Source: Solanum dulcamara | Taxonomy: Eukaryota > Streptophyta > Magnoliopsida > Solanales > Solanaceae | Assembly: GCF_947179165.1 (NCBI RefSeq) | Contig: NC_077239.1 | Coordinates: forward strand, 32,068,134-32,132,133 | Direction of reading: 5' to 3' | Length of the DNA stretch: 64,000 nt | In this document: positions 25,646 to 37,588 of the stretch, in pieces | How positions within the stretch are numbered: position 1 is the first letter of the stretch | Layout: each line of letters begins with the position of its first letter | Position numbers and translations under genes: made by a program | The notes under the pieces: model-generated | What the model was told of the DNA's origin: nothing | What the model saw: only the letters and a program-made list of their open reading frames with translations | Databases searched by the model: none

Positions 25646-26931
25646 ATGATAAAATAAAATGCATGATGATACGATGACATGTGAATATGAAGAAATGATT
25701 ATGACACCGAGTTCACTAAAAGGCCAGGCACAGTATATGATGATGTATAGGATTACGTGTCCTAAAGTGCAGGTACAGTAATTTGTTAATTGTTATACTT
25801 GTCCCCTACATCCCTATTTCAGTTATGGTCTCAGTTATGATGTGTTATATTTTACATACTCAGTACATATATCGTACTGACCCCTCTTTTCTCGGGGGGG
25901 CTGCATTTCATGCCCGCAGGTACAGATGCCCATTTTGGAGATCTATCAGCTTAGGAGTTACTCTCGGATATGTTGAAAGTGCTCTACTGTTCTGGAGGCT
26001 AATTTTTTATACTAGTCATTTGATGTGTATATTTATATATGCAGGGGTACGGCGGGGGCCTATCCCGCCATATGATGCAGTTATTACTCTTAGAGGTATG
26101 TAGACATGTGTGTGGGGGTTATTTGTAAGTGCTTTCCAAGTTTTCTCATATGATGTATTGCAAATGTTTTCACGGTATGGCAGCCTCGTCGGCTCGCGTG
26201 CCCTTTCCTGTTATGATATAGGTGAATAAGGCTACAGGTTTATGAAAAAAAGTTTTTGACCCATTGGAGTTTGTGTATAGTATCACTTTGTTCATAGTTC
26301 AATTTGACTACAACTGATAGGTAGGTATACGGGGGTCCAGGTAGGACCCCAGTCGTGACCTACGGGGTTGGGTCATGACAATATGTATATAATGACTCCA
26401 TAAGGGAGAGTAGAGAGTATATAAAGCCTACCCTTTCTCTTCTTTTGGTATGTCCTAGATGTACGTAAAAGATGATATAATCTAGGAGGTGACTCCATTC
26501 CTAAGTGTTTCTTGCTCATCCTCTAATGTTGGAACTCTTACAATAATTGAGATGTTGCTTCTCAAGTTTTTCTATACATTGGGAAGTAGTTAGTATGTAT
26601 AGCTAATCTTCCTTTCTTTTTGGCATGATCTTATGAGACAAATAGATGAAGTGTATATGATTCCAAGGAAGTTCCTCTTTTTAAAGCCACTAGGATAGCC
26701 AACTTATTGATTCCCAAAAGATATTTGATAATGACCTGATATGGGAATATGATTCCAAAAGTTCCATTTTGACCTAATCCATAGTGGCAATCAAAAGGTA
26801 CTTGATATGACTCTTGTCTTAGTTTTTGAATGATAGCACATTTTGAGTATTCCATCGAGTCTCAAATACAATCTAAAATGTATAAGGTTACGCACTAGAG
26901 GGTCGGGTATGTATGTATGTATATGTAATAT

Positions 26932-27259
26932 ATGGATCAGGCCGAACGTTCCTCGGTATTACTATATAATATATGGATCGGGTCAAATATTTCTCAGTAT
27001 TACTATATAATATATGAATCGGGCCGAACGTTCCTTGGTATTACTATATATTATATGGATCGGGCCAAATGTTCCTCGGCATTACTATATAATATATGGA
27101 TCAGGCCAAACTTTCTTCAGTATTACTATATAATATATGGATCGGGCCGAACATTCCTTGGTATTACTATATAATATGTGGATTGGACCAAACGTTCCTC
27201 GGCATTACTATATGGTATATGGATCGGGCTGTACGTTCCTTGGCATTATTATATGAGAT
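26932..27259 (+). repeat. 41-bp minisatellite, eight copies
   Basis: Units begin with ATGGATC at 26,932, 26,973, 27,014, 27,055, 27,096, 27,137, 27,178 and 27,219, exactly 41 bp apart. Each contains a 'cgggccgaacgttcctcgg' type core and ends in 'attactatataat'. Because 41 is not a multiple of three, the open frame across it is an artefact. Confidence 0.9.
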
Positions 27260-27905
27260 AGCACCAATAGTATATAGATGCTTACGATAACAGAGTGATG
27301 TAGTTGTTACACCAAGTCCCCGAACGAGCTGGGTACAGTACATGATGTTAGTATGTACGACTTTATGTTATCAGCTATAGGTACAGTAAATGATTAGATG
27401 TCATACTTTCCCCTGCATCCCTATACCAACTATAATTTCCTTATGATGTCTATGTTTATATACTCAGTACATATGTCGTACTGACCCTCCTTTTTCGGGA
27501 GGGCTGCATTCATGCCCGCAGGTACAGATACATACTTTGGGGATCCGCCAGTGTAGAAGCTCCACTTAGTAGCTCAGAAGTGCTCCATTATGCCAGAGCC
27601 TAGTTTTGGTATTAACCTTCGATGTATATATTTATTTGTTCACGGGTACGGCGGGGTCCTGTCTGCCTTATGTTACTGTTCGTACTCTTAGAGGTCTGTG
27701 GACATGTATGTGGGTCGTATATGGGTTGTATATGCATGTATATATAGTGGTGCCTATGATAAGCCTCGCCAGCTTATATGTTATCTTGCCTATTGATGTG
27801 CTATGACTTAAGCAGGGGACATATTTACTTATAGATAGCAGGAATATACACAAGTGTCCAATTCGGGCACCCGTCATGGCCTTCGGAGTTGGGTCATGAC
27901 AAAAG

Positions 27906-27917
27906 TAGTATCAGAGC
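27906..27917 (+). promoter_or_regulatory. Primer-binding site (initiator tRNA-Met), one mismatch
   Basis: TAGTATCAGAGC lies 4 bp after the LTR end at 27,901. The usual plant site complementary to the 3' end of initiator tRNA-Met is TGGTATCAGAGC, so one base differs. It primes minus-strand DNA synthesis in live elements. Confidence 0.8.
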
Positions 27918-29574
27918 AGTTCTTTCTTGGAATATCTACAGACCGTGTCTAGTAGAGTCCTGTTTATCGGTGTGTTGTGCACCACATCTATAAAAAGGAG
28001 GCTACAAGGCATTTTGGATGTTATCTTTCTTTCTTGTCTTAGATCGTGCGATAGATCCTAGCCATAGAAAATGAAATTCCTTTTTTTTACTAACTTTGGT
28101 TTCAGCTGAAGAACGACATCGACAGAAGAAAGTGATGGATGATATTAAAAGCTACCCAGTGTATAGGTAAGTAATGGTGTGAAAAAGCCATGCTGGATAA
28201 GGTAGAAAAATTGAAATATGATTGAAATGTAAAGTTGAAAATTGAAGGAAAAAGTAGACAGGAAAGTGTAACGGGTGCAGCTCGAGTTGGACACACGAGG
28301 TAAGTCCATCATTTTATACGGCGGTTGATATTGGGTGCCCTGTGTGGCTATGATAGACTATGATATACATATATGTGTTGGCCCTGTGAGGCATTTTAAC
28401 ATATCTTGAGAGATCGTATTCACGATAACGATAAGGATGAAAGCTCATGAAGTAGGAAGGGGTATTGTGTATATGTACCTCCACTTTGGAAAATAGTGGG
28501 ATCCCTCGAGGATAGGGAGTAGAAATTGCAAAACAACTGAGGCATTGTGAAATTATTAAAGGAACAAGTGGCATCCTTTGGGGAAAAAATGTGATAAGCA
28601 AAACGTGAGACACGTGTCATCAGAGTATAAGTGCCCCGAATGGAGAATCAAACACAGTTATAAGCACTAGTGACGTACTACTTGGGATGAATGAAATGTG
28701 GCTTTGGCTAAACTACTACATTAGTTATATGACTCGAGTACCAGTACTTGGACTAGATTGGGTACTAGTTCTCGATAATTCTAAGCACCCCATGGTTGTA
28801 TTAAGGTTTCTTATAGGGGAAACCTAAAGTGTAGATGATCTAACAGAAAGTGTAGACATAGTGCAGTATGTTAAATGTGTTAGGACAGAATCATATGCGC
28901 ATGAATAGTTGAAAATAAACAGAGGATGACATGGGTACACCCTAAAGGGGGAAGTGGACAAGAAAAATACAAGCGTGATAGGAAATCAACTGATACTATC
29001 ACATGTTAACAGGACCGTGTAAAGGATAGTAAGGCCATGTTGGAGTAAGGATTAAGCTATGGTAACGGAGTTGTTGGCCACTGATATGTGACATATAATT
29101 AGCAAGGAGAAAGAATAGAAAATCTCCTACGGTAGGAAAGGAGGAGACCAAGGAGTACGTAAAGGAAGAAAAGAAAGAAGTAGGACAAAATAGTGTTAGC
29201 ACGAGCAAGTCCTAGTGTGAAGTCGATATGTAAAGCAAGATGGGATGGGAGATGAAAAGACTGTGTTTACCTCATACCGATGGTATAAGAGTTGTTGTGC
29301 AACCGACGAATAGTTATATACAGCATAAGACCAAGCGGAGGAGTACATGATGAAAAGGAGTTATGATATTTTAAAGATGTTACAGAGGAATACGAAGAGA
29401 AGTTAAATCAAATGGACAAAAAGGACACAGTCATGGTTGAATTAAAGATCTACCCCAACACCGATTGTAAGAGAGAAGAAGAGAGGGCAAGGCAAAACAT
29501 AAAGACTAGCGAGAAGACGCTAAGTAAATCTTGGGCTAAGATGAGTGCCTTCACACATTATTGCAAGGATGGCA

Positions 29575-29695
29575 ATGGAATGTGACACGAGGACTTCCTG
29601 GGGGGTCACCCATCCTAGTACTATTCTCGCCCAAGCATGTTTAACTTCGAAATTCTGGTGTGATCTGATGCATTAGTGCTGCTATGATCGCACGA
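29575..29695 (-). rRNA. 5S rRNA-like sequence (pseudogene or captured copy)
   Basis: On the minus strand about 120 nt follow plant 5S rRNA from GCGATCATAGCAGCACTAATGC through AAGTTAAACATGCTTGG (internal control region A box), GGCGAGAATAGTACTAGG and GGATGGGTGACC (C box, intact) to AAGTCCTCGTGT at the 3' end. Differences include CATGC for the usual CGTGC, a changed 5' end and several substitutions in the region between the first stem and the A box. It sits alone inside a degenerate gypsy interior, not in a 5S array, so it is most likely a 5S-derived insertion or pseudogene. The intact C box leaves open residual binding of TFIIIA. A Cassandra-type TRIM LTR, which carries 5S sequence, is an alternative source that I could not confirm. 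Confidence 0.85.
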
Positions 29696-30689
29696 GATGG
29701 GAGATTCTAAACTAGCGGCGAAGCAATAACACGAGATTATGTACCTAGAGTGTTATAAGTTATGATAAGGGAATTGTAAAAGAGCTTAAGCAAAACAAGA
29801 AGGATTAGCCAATTACTAACAAATGGCGCACTTGTATGCCACAGTTCTTTAACATAATACCAGTTAATGATAAGGCAAACCACAGAACGACTATACAGGT
29901 CATTGTGTGAAGGGACTTCAGCATAACTTGGTAGCCAACTTTGATGGGCAAAAAGCAAAACCCAAAAGGTGAGGGTACCAGTTGATGTCATTTAAAGAAG
30001 ACAAGAAGTAATATATGAGGTCGAAGATTCCACAATACGACCTTGGCTACAAGACTCACTTTGCACTCCCTAGACAGACAATTCTATATGGAATGTTATC
30101 CACAGATTAACAATATCAGCCCATGTTTCTTCAATCAAGGACTATCGGTCCAGTCGAGATTGTGTAAAATTATAAGTTAAAAGGGTGGTGAGACTTTACG
30201 GAGTTCTCATACCTATTATCTCAGATGAAAGAGCCCGAGTTACAGTTAACTACTGAAGATCAATCCAACAAGAGATTGGGAAGACAGATAGGTCTTCGTA
30301 CACCATTGTACCCTCAGATCGAAGGACAGACTAAGCTTACTAGCTAAACTCTAGAAGAGGTGTTATGAGCCTATATGGTTGACTCCAAAGGTAGCTTGGA
30401 TAATTTCCTACTACTATCAAGAGTATTTACTACATCAACTATCATTCTAGTCTCCAGATGGCCCCGAAAGAGACTTGGTATGGAAAAAAGAGTAGGTCGA
30501 CAATTGGTGGGTTATTGTTGGTAAAACATGACTAATGGGCCCAGGTGTGGTTCAATAAACCATCGAGAAGGTAAAGCTTATTCAGGAGAGAGTGTTAGCA
30601 GCTCAAAGTCGATAGAAGTCATACGTAGGTAATCGACGTCGACTTCTAGAGTTTCAAGTTAATGACTAGGCATTTCCAAAGGCACCCAC

Positions 30690-30903
30690 ACCACACACAC
30701 ACAGAGAAAGTAATGAGATCCAGCAGGAAAGGGGACATTAGTCCCAGATACATTAACCCTTTTTCCAATCTTCCTTATTACAGGGCATCACGTCCTCCCT
30801 TCCTTTGAGTTATTTGAAAATGTTATAGATAATTTAGGTCACAGGGAAACTTTTAAGAAGCTTAAAAAGACGTCCCAAAGAACAAAGGTACGGGGTATAA
30901 CAA
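30690..30903 (-). repeat. 5' end of an LTR, family 1, inverted and truncated
   Basis: Read on the minus strand it starts TGTTATACCCCGTACCTTTG and follows the LTR starting at 21,100 through the 'cttaagagtt' type block and 'gccctgtaata'. It lies head-on against plus-strand integrase remnants, so it marks a rearrangement junction. A short CA-rich tract (about 30,683-30,702) is at the join. Confidence 0.7.
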
Positions 30904-33180
30904 CATATTCCATTTACATTAACAGGGTTCCGAAAGAATTTTGAACTCCCATCGGGGGAAATTCAAAATTCCTTAAGTTTAGCACCAACTAAACTGCTAG
31001 TGCAGCATCTATTCCTTTTTATGTTTGTGGGCAAGAGGCCGCGATCAGGAAGGTCAGGAATGTTAGTCATCATGATCGCGGGATCCACATAGCATTTGTG
31101 AAGGTAAGGGTTATTTGGTCACCACGATCGTGAAGGGTAGTTTGGCCAAGTCTCGCTATCTCGGACCGGAGTCCCGAAATCGCGATGAGCAACTTCAATG
31201 ACTTCAATGAAATAAAATAGCCCATTTTTGCAGCTCAAATCCCATTTCAGAACTAAGAAAAATTAGGAGTTTGAGAGCAATTCATGATTAAAAATTAGTG
31301 TTTCTTGTTGAATTGCATTAGAAATCCTTGTAGGGACGTTCCAGAACCTATTCTCATCCTAAAAATCTTGTAAGTCTTGCACAAATTTGTTGATTTCTTC
31401 CATTTTTGACCTTCTTAGGGCTTGAACTTGGTGCGGTTCATTTGAGCCCTTCTGGTGCTCGGATTGTGCTCATTTTTCGCACACAAGTTCCTTGAGCTAT
31501 TTGAAACCGCATAAAGAAGTTGGTTTCTCAATTTTGTGCATAGGTTCCAAGGTCAAAATTTTGACCTTTTTTTATTATGAGTTTAATTCTAGTAATATGG
31601 GTATTGTTAGCTTTGTTTTGATATTTCCTTCCATAATTTTGGTAGAGTGGCATCGTTTGGAGGTGGCCTAAAAAGGAAAAGCTTGGGTTTAGCGATGCGT
31701 GTGCATTTCAGCCTTAAGGTAGGCTACGGTTTCTTTCTTTTAGACTTGACTTGGTTAGAATTTTTATATTATGAGTATTATTGCATGATTAGGGTGGGTT
31801 CTAGGTGTTGATAGCCTTTTTGAGAAAATTAGGAGTTAATGGCCATCGTTGGTAACTAGTTTGGATTTTAGCCGTTGAAGCCTTTGCTTAGGTTCTTTCT
31901 TGACTTGCTTGAATCGTTTAGTATCCTTAGAATTTGATTTAAGGTAACTTGAAACTTAGGATGCCGCTTGTTTGACTTGATTGGTTATGTTTTCCCTTTT
32001 TGGTGTACTTTTGGATTCATAATTGTGTTTTGTTTGTTAATGTTATTGATATGTTGGGCCCAAAGGCTTTCTTTAGAGACGTTGGAGTTCCTAGTTAGTA
32101 CCTTGCAGCCCTTTTGTGAGGACCTCTCCCAAGTATGTGTGATACATGAACTTTTGCCATATTACCTACTGTGGTTGTCCATTATGGCTCAATAACCGGT
32201 GTTTTCTTGGGAAGATAATCAAGTTGCTGGAAATATCATGAGTTTTGTTAATGGATAAGTATAAAGGATTTTAAAATATTGGTAATCTTATTGTTTATGG
32301 CATTTGCTACTATTGATTAGCTCGATGTATGATTTTGGGCGACTCTTTTATTGACTTTGGGCTACATCATTATATTCACTGTTGATGAGCTTGAGGTGTG
32401 AATTTTGAGCGGCCCATATATATATTTCTAAGCTAGTTCCTTGATATTGATAAGCTCGAAGGCTATTATGGGTGGCCTATGACATTTTTTGAGTTATTTG
32501 CTTCTTCTTTACTGGATACCTTTTATGTTCATTCCTGTATATTGTGACTGTGTTGATTGTTGAGGCTAATTATTTGTTATTGAGTTTTTTTGGCTGTTGT
32601 ATATTCTACCCATACCTCGATACACCTGTAGTTGTAGTTTATGACTCATTTATGTTATTATTAGTATCATCGTGGTGCTTATTTATATATTTGTTCTTTC
32701 TGAACTGGATCAGCCTATGATGCGTTCTGGGTACCCCGTGTTTTGATACTCATATTGCGCTTCTGCATCTTTTGATGCAACTCCCAATTTGAGCCACCCC
32801 CAGCATGCATATGATCATCCATAGCTATGACAGATCTAGATAAGGTTGAGCTCCTGGCATTTAGAGACTTGTTGTTTTTCCATATTTTGTATTGAGTTAT
32901 ATATATATATCAACTCCTATTTAGGTGACACTAGATCCGGGGATTTTTCTAGTGTAAGTCTATCATTTTCGGTCACTTATGACCCTTTTGTATATTTTAT
33001 ATCATATTTACATATCTATACCATAGCTTGCTCATTTTTATTTTATTATTCCTATTTCTGCCTTCTTATGTTATTATTTATTTATTAAATTGATGTTTGA
33101 CTTCCATAATTAGGGTTAGGTTTGGCTTGCCTACTCGAGGGTTATGGTAGGCACCATTATGGCCTTGTCTTGGGTTGTGA
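30904..33180 (+). repeat. LTR of a second gypsy element (5' end not resolved)
   Basis: The 3' limit is set by the primer-binding site at 33,186. The last bases (TTGGGTTGTGATG) resemble the usual GGGTTGTGACA end with mutations. Its 5' half carries GATCGCG-type palindromic motifs (31,030-31,190), and its 3' half three ~67-bp repeats containing 'gcttgaggtgtgaattttg' like blocks (32,310-32,500). I could not place a clear TG start, so 30,904 is only the earliest possible border. No gene inside; the frames at 31,968 and 32,846 have no domain. Confidence 0.6.
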
Positions 33181-33185
33181 TGAAG

Positions 33186-33197
33186 TGGTATCAGAGC
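33186..33197 (+). promoter_or_regulatory. Primer-binding site (initiator tRNA-Met), perfect
   Basis: TGGTATCAGAGC matches the standard plant retrotransposon site exactly and lies directly after the LTR. It fixes the orientation and the start of the interior that follows. Confidence 0.9.
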
Positions 33198-33379
33198 CTA
33201 GGTTCACCGGTCTCACCAGTACGGGGAGAAAGTGTCTAGTAGAGTCCCGCAGATCGGTACGATGACGTCCGTATCCAATTTTTGGGAGGCTATGGGAAAT
33301 TATTAGGAATAAAGTAACTATTTTTTTTATCGTATGATGATAATGATAGAAAATCTCTAAATCTTGTTTGTTTCACTCT

Positions 33380-36118
33380 TTCTCAGATAGAGAGGAAGAG
33401 ATCTACCATAGGTGGGCGAGAGCCTACTGCACCTGTAAATAGAGCCTTAGCCCGGGTAGAGGTCGAGATCGACATAGAGGTCAGGGTAGAGCCCGAGCCA
33501 CAACACCAGTACCAGAGCCAGATATAGAGGTTGAGAATTTTGAGCATCAACTGGTGGAGGTGGATACAGCCTAGCCCCCACCCAGATTCATGGCTACACC
33601 ATTTTTATAAGATACTCTGTCCAGGATCCTCAGCTTCATTGAGGGTATGTCCCAAGCAAGGAACCTGATTAGTACTTTAGCTGAAGCCTAGGTCCGATAG
33701 GAGGCACAGACTTTGGCCTAGGTAGGGGCATAATACAATCAGACACCATTTCTATAGCCTACTACTATAGCTCCCCATCTAGTGATTCAGTCTATTCCTA
33801 CAGTTGCTAAGCATATGGTAGCCAGGCTGGTTATGACAACAGAGGAGAAGAACATAATGGGGAGATTTATTAGATTGAGTTCTCCCAAGTTCTCAAGTGC
33901 TGCGGGCAAGGATGCCCATGAGTTTTTGGTCAGTTACCAGAAGAGGTTGCATAAACTCACACTACTTTCTAGCTGGATGGGCTAGCAAAGTAGTGGTGGA
34001 GGTCCTATCTTAGTTGCAGACCCATGGGATTGCCGCCCATGACATGGGCGTTGTTCTCCCAGGATTTTTTGGAGAAATATATGCCCTAAAGTTTGAGAAA
34101 GAGGCTGAGAGATGAGTTCACAGTGCTAGTGCAGGGATCAATGATGGTCACATAGTATGATTCCTGGTCCCATGAGTTATCCAGGCATGCCATCATGATT
34201 ATGCCGACAGATAAGGAGAGGGTGCGTTGATTTTTTAGAGGGTTATCTCTTCCCTTAAGGTTAGTTATAGAGTAGATGGTTGTATCAGGCTGTTCTTTCT
34301 TACAGATAGTGGATCATGCCCATACTATTGAGGCTATACATCGTGAGGCCTATAGAGACAAAGACAAGAGACCTCGCTGTCAGGGCGGTTTTAGTGGATG
34401 CTAGACATACGACAGGTGTTCTTTTGGCAGGATTTATCCATAATAGTTTCCACCTAGCAAGCCAGTTCAGGCAGCCTTACAGCTTATCGATAGTGGATCA
34501 ATAGGTACCAGTGGTCAGAGCAGCCAGACTTTGGGTCAGTTTTCTCGAGTTCAGACTTCTGGGTATTCAGGTCATGGTGTCCATCCAGGTTCAAATAGGA
34601 CATCATAGGAGGGTTCATTTAAAGGTTCGTATTATGAGTGGTGTGATAGGACACTTTTCTAGGGAGTGACCAACAATCAGCCATTGTAGAACCAGAGTCA
34701 ACAGGGACCATAAGGTGGCAGAGGTGATTCTTAGGGTAATAGAAGTGGTCCCCAGGCAGGCCAAACAGGCGTTGGAGGTGGACGTGGTCATATTTATGCA
34801 TTTTCAAGTATGTTGGAGGCAGAGACATTGAATGTCATCCTCAAAGGTACGATCTCTATCTCTCATTAGCCTGTCTATGCTTTATTTGATCTAGGGTCTA
34901 CTTACTCGTACGTGTCTACTTATTAAGCTACTCGGTTGGATGTTTTGTGTGAGCCATTACTTTTGCCTGTGCGTGTAGCTACCCCTATAGGTGATTCTTT
35001 ATAATGGATCGAGTGTATCTATCCTATATAGTGACTATCTTGGGGTATGATACTAGAGCAGACTTGATTGTACTCGATATAATAGACTTTGACTTGATTC
35101 TAGGCATGGATTAGTTGTCTTCCATCATGTAGTTTTGGAGTGTTTCTCTAAGATCATTGCCTTGTGTATGCCTGGTATTCCACTGACCATGTGTATAGGT
35201 GCAGCTAGTCATACGCCGGGTGGTCTCATCTCCTTCTTCAAGGCTCAGCAGTTAGTAGGGAAAGGGTGTCTGTCCAATCTTTCATATGTCCGTGACACTA
35301 GTATTAACACTACTTATGTTGATTCTATTCTGGTGGTTTGAGAGTTTGCTGATGTTTTTCCCACTGATCTACCTAGTCTTCTTGCTGAGCGTGATATTAA
35401 TTTTGGCATTAAAGTTGAGCAGGGTACACAATCAGTCTCTATTCCAGTATACCGGATGGCTCCAACTAAGTTAAGGGAGATTAAGGTATAGCTCCAAGAC
35501 CTCTTGAGTAAGGCTTTTATAAGGCCCAATGTCTCCCTGGGGTGCTCCTATTATGTTTGTAAAGAAGAAGGATGGTACCTTGCATATGTGTATTGATTAT
35601 AGTTATCTGAAAAAGATGACCATTAAGAAGAGGTATCTGATACTGCATATTGATGACTTATTTGATAAACTCCAGAGTACAGTAGTGTTCTCTGAGATAG
35701 ACTTGAGATCGAGCTATCACCAGTTGAGGATTAGGGAGGCATGAATCGCTAAGACTATTTTAGGATGAGATACGAACAGTATGAGTTTCTAATCATGTAT
35801 TTTGGGTTGACTAATGCCCCCGCAACATTCATGGACTTGATAAAACCCTACTTGGACTCCTTCGTTATTATATTCATTAATGACATCCTAGTTTACTCCG
35901 AGAGCACCATGAGCAACATTTGAGGATAGTACTCCAGACCTTGCGAGATAAGCAGTTGTATTCCAAAATCCCCAAGTATGAATTTTGACTTGAGTCTATG
36001 ACATTCTTAAGGCACGTAATGTCCAAGGATGGGATTATGGTGGATCCGGCAAAAAAAGTAGCAGTTTGTGATTGGGCTAGGCCACTTCTCCTACCAAGGT
36101 TTGCAGTTTTATTGTGTT
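33380..36118 (+). pseudogene. Ty3/gypsy gag-pol, broken and truncated
   Basis: In order: a gag region (about 33,380-34,620) with basic/acidic sequence and the capsid-like ARLVMTTEEKNIMGRFIRLSSPKF and DAHEFLVSYQKRL segments, a decayed zinc-knuckle region, protease remnant near 34,840-34,910 (FDLGSTYSYV instead of FDSGATHSF), and reverse transcriptase from about 35,380 ([44 protein letters not shown]). The YxDD region is past frameshifts near 35,745-35,880. The frame breaks off at 36,118 near the start of the RNase H connection, where another repeat begins. Over twenty stops and several frameshifts show it is dead. The sequence style is that of Tekay/Del chromoviruses. Confidence 0.85.
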
Positions 36119-37588
36119 GGTGATAAACCTCAATTATACCTCTCAAAAGAAATGTAGATGATCATTAGTAGTATATTTTACTCAACTAAGAGTTGGGGTT
36201 GAACCCACAGGGAATAGGTTGAAACAAGTTCTATTACCTATCACTATTCAGTTGTAATTACTACTTCCCAAAAATAAACTTGCATAAAGTAAAGTGGGGG
36301 TTTTTGTTTTTTAATTTAGTAATCACTTAATGATGTTTTAGCAAAGTAACTAACAATTATGTTGTGAACAATATGAGAATTTAGCTAGGATTGTGTTCCC
36401 CATGACATGTAACTTAATAGACAATTTATATTCATGATATCATTCAATGTATTGCATGCAAAATCTAGCGAGCTACGTAACATCTATTTCACCTCCCGGT
36501 CCTTCTTAGACGTATCTTATTCATCTCCTTTCGATCTCAGAATGTATGATTTACTAAGCCTCACTCTACATCTCAGAGTACTATCTTATCCCAATCTCAA
36601 GTAATTTAGACGAAGTTTATCTCATCTTTTGAAGTCAGACTCTTCGAATTACCATTGTGATATTCTTCTCCTAATCACTACCTCCCTATTAGGAAAGCAA
36701 TGAATACGGACAACTTCTTAATGCATGCACTCACTAAGAAAGACTTTTAAATGAAGAAATCACAATACATGCAAACACAAATCACGAATATCAATCCTAC
36801 TTCTTGCCTATTTAATTAAGTCGGCATGGTTCCCACAACCCTAGTTGTGGACTTAGCTACTCATAACTGTAAGTAAAAGAATAAGAATTTGTGAAGAATT
36901 TATGAATCAATACCTACGTGAATAAAGAAGTAAATCTTGAATTAAACACACGAACCACAAATAAAGAATGAAAGCCGAAATGATATTTCAGGAATCAATC
37001 TCCAAAAATAGTAGAGTGTATCTTTAATATGTTCACAAAATACTTAAAAAACCAATAAAACGCTGAATCCTAAAAATAAAATAAATTCGGGTATTTATAG
37101 AACTACAAAACCAACTCCTAAACCAACTAGGAAAACTTAACTCGGCACTTTTCATGCTAGGTCATTATGGACCGTACTGAAGTTAACGGTCCGTGGTCCG
37201 GCTTCCGTGGTATTTAACTTGGCTTCTTCACCTGTGTAAACCTTGATCTCTTCACGGGCAATCATCACGCCCCATGGTGCTGAATACGGTCCTTACTAAA
37301 GTCTGTGGTAATAGCCTTTGACAATACTCCAACTTCTTCCCTCAGCCTATACGATCAACCAATACGGTCTGTAATGGACTCCATGACCTGTGATGGGTTT
37401 TATGGAGTTACACTTGGCCAAAATTGTAGCAACATCTTTACAAGGATAGCATTACAACACCCACCATGGCTCGTGCAAGGCACTACGGTCCAGGGTGGGT
37501 TCTGTAGAGTTATACTTCATCAAATCCTCTAGCATAGCTTCCTTATCTTATCATCACTATGCCAACCACCACAGCCTATGCAAGGCAA
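36119..37588 (+). mobile_element. Unclassified repeat, LTR-like or non-autonomous element
   Basis: It begins at the point where the gypsy pol stops, with TGATAAACCTCAATTATACC, and contains a block 'gagttggggttgaaccca' that I associate with plant LTR sequences. Its last 450 bp carry repeated ACGGTCCGTGG-type palindromes (37,165-37,500). No protein domain was seen. The right border is set by the LTR at 37,589. A solo LTR is the simplest reading, but no target duplication is visible. Confidence 0.45.

Larger units (their letters stand above)
22735..26380 (+). mobile_element. Solo LTR, family 1, nested in the LTR of 21,100-27,901
   Basis: It begins TGTTACACCCCACA and ends GGGTCATGACA. ATATG is duplicated exactly at 22,730-22,734 and 26,381-26,385. 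At 3,646 bp it is a full-length LTR with no interior, so it is a solo LTR. A TATA-like tract lies near 23,281-23,295. The short frames inside (for example 23,452-23,764, 25,783-26,103) are not genes. Confidence 0.88.
21100..27901 (+). mobile_element. LTR, family 1 (5' LTR of a gypsy element), interrupted
   Basis: It starts TGTTACACCCCG at 21,100 within the pol fragment and ends GGGTCATGACA at 27,901, directly followed by a primer-binding site. The insert 22,735-26,380 plus one target copy must be subtracted, leaving about 3.15 kb. Internal marks are a TATA-like tract near 21,692-21,705, a CT-rich leader, a 41-bp minisatellite (26,932-27,259) and the conserved 'catgcccgcaggtacag' box near 27,511. 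The match of termini and placement of the primer-binding site argue that the two halves belong together. Confidence 0.8.
27902..30690 (+). pseudogene. Degenerate interior of a Ty3/gypsy element
   Basis: It starts right after the LTR with a primer-binding site (27,906-27,917). The first 200 bp resemble the leader of Tekay/Del-type elements ('gtgtctagtagagtc'). The middle is heavily mutated. From about 30,030 remnants of integrase are visible in broken frames: LYPQIEGQTK (the HPQTDGQ region), LKVDRS, and the FQRHP part of the C-terminal domain. A 5S rRNA-like sequence lies at 29,575-29,695. No frame longer than 100 codons survives. It ends near 30,690 against inverted LTR sequence. Confidence 0.6.

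Noticed and set aside
26932..27174. An 80-codon frame with internal peptide repeats.
   Set aside because: It is a by-product of the 41-bp minisatellite; the frame shifts with each unit and there is no start context or homology.
28314..28620. Two overlapping minus-strand frames of 66-99 codons.
   Set aside because: They are antisense to a degenerate gypsy interior and show no domain or signal.
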